The translations under genes and the position numbers were made by a program. DNA of 64,000 bases from Capitulum mitella (taxonomy: Eukaryota > Arthropoda > Thecostraca > Pollicipedomorpha > Pollicipedidae), in assembly GCA_030062745.1 (NCBI GenBank), contig CP099847.1, positions 26,646,923 through 26,710,922 on the forward strand, written 5' to 3'. This document shows positions 61,737 through 64,000 of this stretch, piece by piece (the first letter of the stretch is position 1; every line of letters starts with the position of its first letter). The notes under the pieces were generated by a model. The model saw nothing but the letters and a program-made list of their open reading frames with translations, was not told the origin of the DNA and searched no databases.

Positions 61737-63316
61737 CTGTATAACAGCAGCCCCGTGAGTCGAGGGTGAGCACTCACAGGACCCCGACTGAGAATGGTAT
61801 GCGACTGGAATAACAGCATACAACAACGAAAGGGAGGCGGTGGGAGGCATCCAGTGACTGCGGTGAACTTAACCCGGCACCGCCCAGGGGATGTCAAGAT
61901 AGGGCACCCCTTTCGGTTTTTCGTGAATAAGTTCCGAACCACCGAAGTCAATCGAACCAGATTTTCAGTACCTTCCGTTAATCAATTTTACATCTTTTGA
62001 CATCAGAATCATTTCCAGGCTAGGCCAGGTCATGGAGATATGAAGCCATTAATGAACCTTTGCCTCGATGTTTTTGCCTCTTCCGGCGTTGGAGAGCACA
62101 TGCTTCTTTTTTAATATTCGCGAATACAGTGCATGAATTATTTGCGATTTACATAGGCCATGGCATCCAAAAAGGTATACAACCATGGCACGTCAACATT
62201 ACAGGTCATGCTAGGTCACACGCATGATGGCAATTGGAATGGTTTGCATTCTGGGTAAAAACAGTGGTTGCCGTTGACCTTCCGCATCATTAAAGCCAGA
62301 CAAGCAAAGCTTATATCCGCCTCCTAGCAAGGTTCTTCAAATGTAACGTGAGGTCATGTCAGGCCACGTCTTAGGTAGATGTCAAAACGAAATGAAATAC
62401 AACATTGTGGAAGATCGTTCAGTAGCAGCAGAGAGAAATTATTATTCCTAGTCAGAAAAAGAAAAAAATGTCTATCTGTCCTGACCTGGCTTGAACTTGA
62501 CCCGACAACGATCAGACAACGCAGTCTCAATTACCACAAGATGTCATTTCAGTTCTGTGCTTGACGCAGTTAAGAATCACAGCGAGGAATTATTGCTTTT
62601 TGTCAGGAAGCGTAATGCAACCTTATGTGACCTGGCCTAAACTGACCTTGACTGTATGAATATCAGGTAATGCAAGCTGATCATAAGAAGATTCACTTCC
62701 GTCCTTTTTGTCACGTGGATCAAAACGGCTGCGAATTAGTATCGATCTTTGGCATGTAAAGCAAGACCAATATTTTACCTGGCCAAGGCTGACCTTCACC
62801 CGACATTTTTTAACATTTTAGCATGATTCTGATGCAGAAGGTCGTGACCTTTCGTTTGATACCCAGTTGAAAGCTCTAAGACAACTACTGCCGGTGATAT
62901 GATGTACAAACTCATGCCAGTTTTTCCGACGTCGCGTTATGCGTTTTACCTGGCCTGTGACATCATGAATCATGTGACCAAGGATAACATAGTAAGATAG
63001 TCCTGAGTCGCAAGACTCAGAACTATGGATTGGCGGCAAGCAGTCTCACATCCGACGGTTAGATCCTGAAATAACAGGGGGATGCCCTTTTTGACACCTT
63101 CACGCCAGCCGGTCCCGGGTTAAGGTTTGCGTCATTCAGGAATTATTACCACCATAATGCCCTACCAGTAATTACCAACCTTACAGGGCGATCTCATTTT
63201 TCATTTTTATTCATTATTTATTTATCTTTTTATTTATTTATTCATTTATTTACCTATTTCTTTTGAAGAGCAATGCAGAACTTTATTTTAGCACTTGAGC
63301 AGCGATGGTTACTTAC
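61737..63316. repeat. NRF-6-like gene intron with degenerate tandem repeat (about 62020-63000)
   Basis: A block centred on GACCTGGCC recurs near 62025, 62200, 62355, 62485, 62630, 62780 and 62950, about 150-180 bp apart. Associated phrases are TTGACCCGACAACG/TTCACCCGACA and ATTATTNCTNTTTGTCAG. Copies are strongly diverged. An ATTT-rich low-complexity tract lies at about 63198-63258. Confidence 0.65.
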
Positions 63317-63410
63317 CAATTTTCTTATTGAAGACGAAGGGCAATATCATGAAGGGAGAAGCGAGAAATAGCTGGAAATCCACAGGCAAGTACCACGTCT
63401 GCCCAATGCA
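63317..63410 (-). CDS. NRF-6-like acyltransferase (nose resistant to fluoxetine type), partial: first exon in the window
   Basis: NRF-6 family proteins are multi-pass membrane proteins with an acyltransferase-3 domain. C. elegans nrf-6 is linked to lipid and yolk transport and fluoxetine response, and Drosophila drop-dead is a relative. This exon (94 bases, acceptor TGTGTTTCAG, donor GTAAGT) encodes CIGQTWYLPVDFQLFLASPF then MILPFVFNKKIG, the family's (V)GQTWYLxxDxQ signature leading into a helix. It ends in phase 1, matching the exon at 61736. Seven exons down to 58682 have fully consistent phases and encode about the last 283 residues. The N-terminal NRF domain and first helices must lie beyond the right edge. 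Which paralogue this is cannot be told. Confidence 0.94.
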
Positions 63411-63584
63411 CTGAAACACAACAGTTCAGTAGTTGTAACTAGGCTGAAGAACATTGGAACACACAGTGTAACGTACCAAACGCTAGGTAATGCATTGGAA
63501 GCAAGCAATAAGTATCAGCATAATGTCACACGTTTGTCAAGCTAGCATCAGATTTATATTAATCTCTAGATTGATATGCGGGAC

Positions 63585-64000
63585 TCTCGCGATCTGGCTG
63601 AAAACTGGCACGCTGATAGCACTTTGCTTAGGCATCTCAAAGCTCCAAAACCCAAGATGGACTTTGGAAGCATTCTGAAATATCAGAAGTCAAAGCTGAA
63701 GGTCATTTAAGCAGTTTATTTCGAATGAGCTATAATCTGTATAAATGAGCTGAAAATCTGTACACTAAAAAAGCTTGACCTAAGCATTCTAGAACCCAAA
63801 AGCTAAGGTGGACATTTGTAACTTTTTGAGGTATCAAAGGCAAAGTTATATTGTTCTATAAACTGATATTCAAGACTCTCACGATCTGGCTGAAAATTGG
63901 CACGGTGATAGAACTTGGCTTAGGCATATCAAAATTCCAGAGTCTAAGGTGGACAATACAAACTTTTTGAAATATCAGAGGTCAAAGTTCAAGGTAATTT
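63585..64000. repeat. Tandem repeat, unit about 141 bp, running off the window
   Basis: GATCTGGCTGAAAACTGGCA at 63591 recurs as GATCTGGCTGAAAATTGGCA at 63873, with a diverged unit between them (near 63764) sharing the later part of the unit. Shared later phrases are CTAAGGTGGACA, ACTTTTTGARRTATCA and AAGTTCAAGGT/AAGCTGAAGGT. It lies upstream of the partial NRF-6-like exon, in the intron or beyond. Confidence 0.8.

Overview
The window is nuclear DNA of an animal, most likely an arthropod. It has split genes with GT-AG introns, large AT-rich introns, GC-rich exons, many degraded DNA transposons and several satellites. Three protein genes can be supported. The NRF-6-like acyltransferase and the goliath-type ligase fit an insect or crustacean, but I cannot name a species. 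I see no bacterial, plasmid or phage content, no CRISPR array and no intact transposase.

Layout, left to right. Bases 1-2560 are a satellite of about 190-bp units. A single-exon UDP-glycosyltransferase gene lies at 5078-6700 (+). A goliath (gol) type PA-TM-RING E3 ubiquitin ligase gene runs on the minus strand from its start codon at 47475 to a probable stop at 8823. Five of its exons are secure (signal peptide/PA domain, end of PA, transmembrane segment, and two RING exons); three 3' exons are likely but less certain. Its introns hold a dead Tc1/mariner-type element (13716-15009), a hAT-like MITE (23844-24129), a piggyBac-like non-autonomous element with TTAA target sites (41164-42372), a 1.6-kb minisatellite and several CpG-rich islands. 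Bases 47600-58600 are intergenic, with a second copy of the MITE (53533-53794) and a tRNA-derived SINE (about 55302-55618). The last seven exons of an NRF-6 (nose resistant to fluoxetine) type acyltransferase-3 membrane protein lie on the minus strand between 63410 and 58682, followed by a poly(A) signal. Its 5' part is outside the window.

All splice phases in the NRF-6-like gene agree, as do those of the secure gol exons, so these models rest on both homology and reading frame. One exception stands out: the first RING exon of gol needs two one-base shifts to read through, which points to assembly errors or a recently damaged allele. The UGT and gol genes are convergent; gol and the NRF-6-like gene are co-oriented. 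Nothing in the sequence links the three genes in one pathway: UGT conjugates small lipophilic molecules at the ER, gol is an endosomal ubiquitin ligase, and NRF-6 proteins are multi-pass membrane proteins implicated in lipid or yolk handling.

The less ordinary signals are the unexpectedly frequent TGACGTCA palindromes in GC-rich islands along gol, the missing catalytic histidine in the UGT, and the well-preserved target-site duplications of four small transposon copies.
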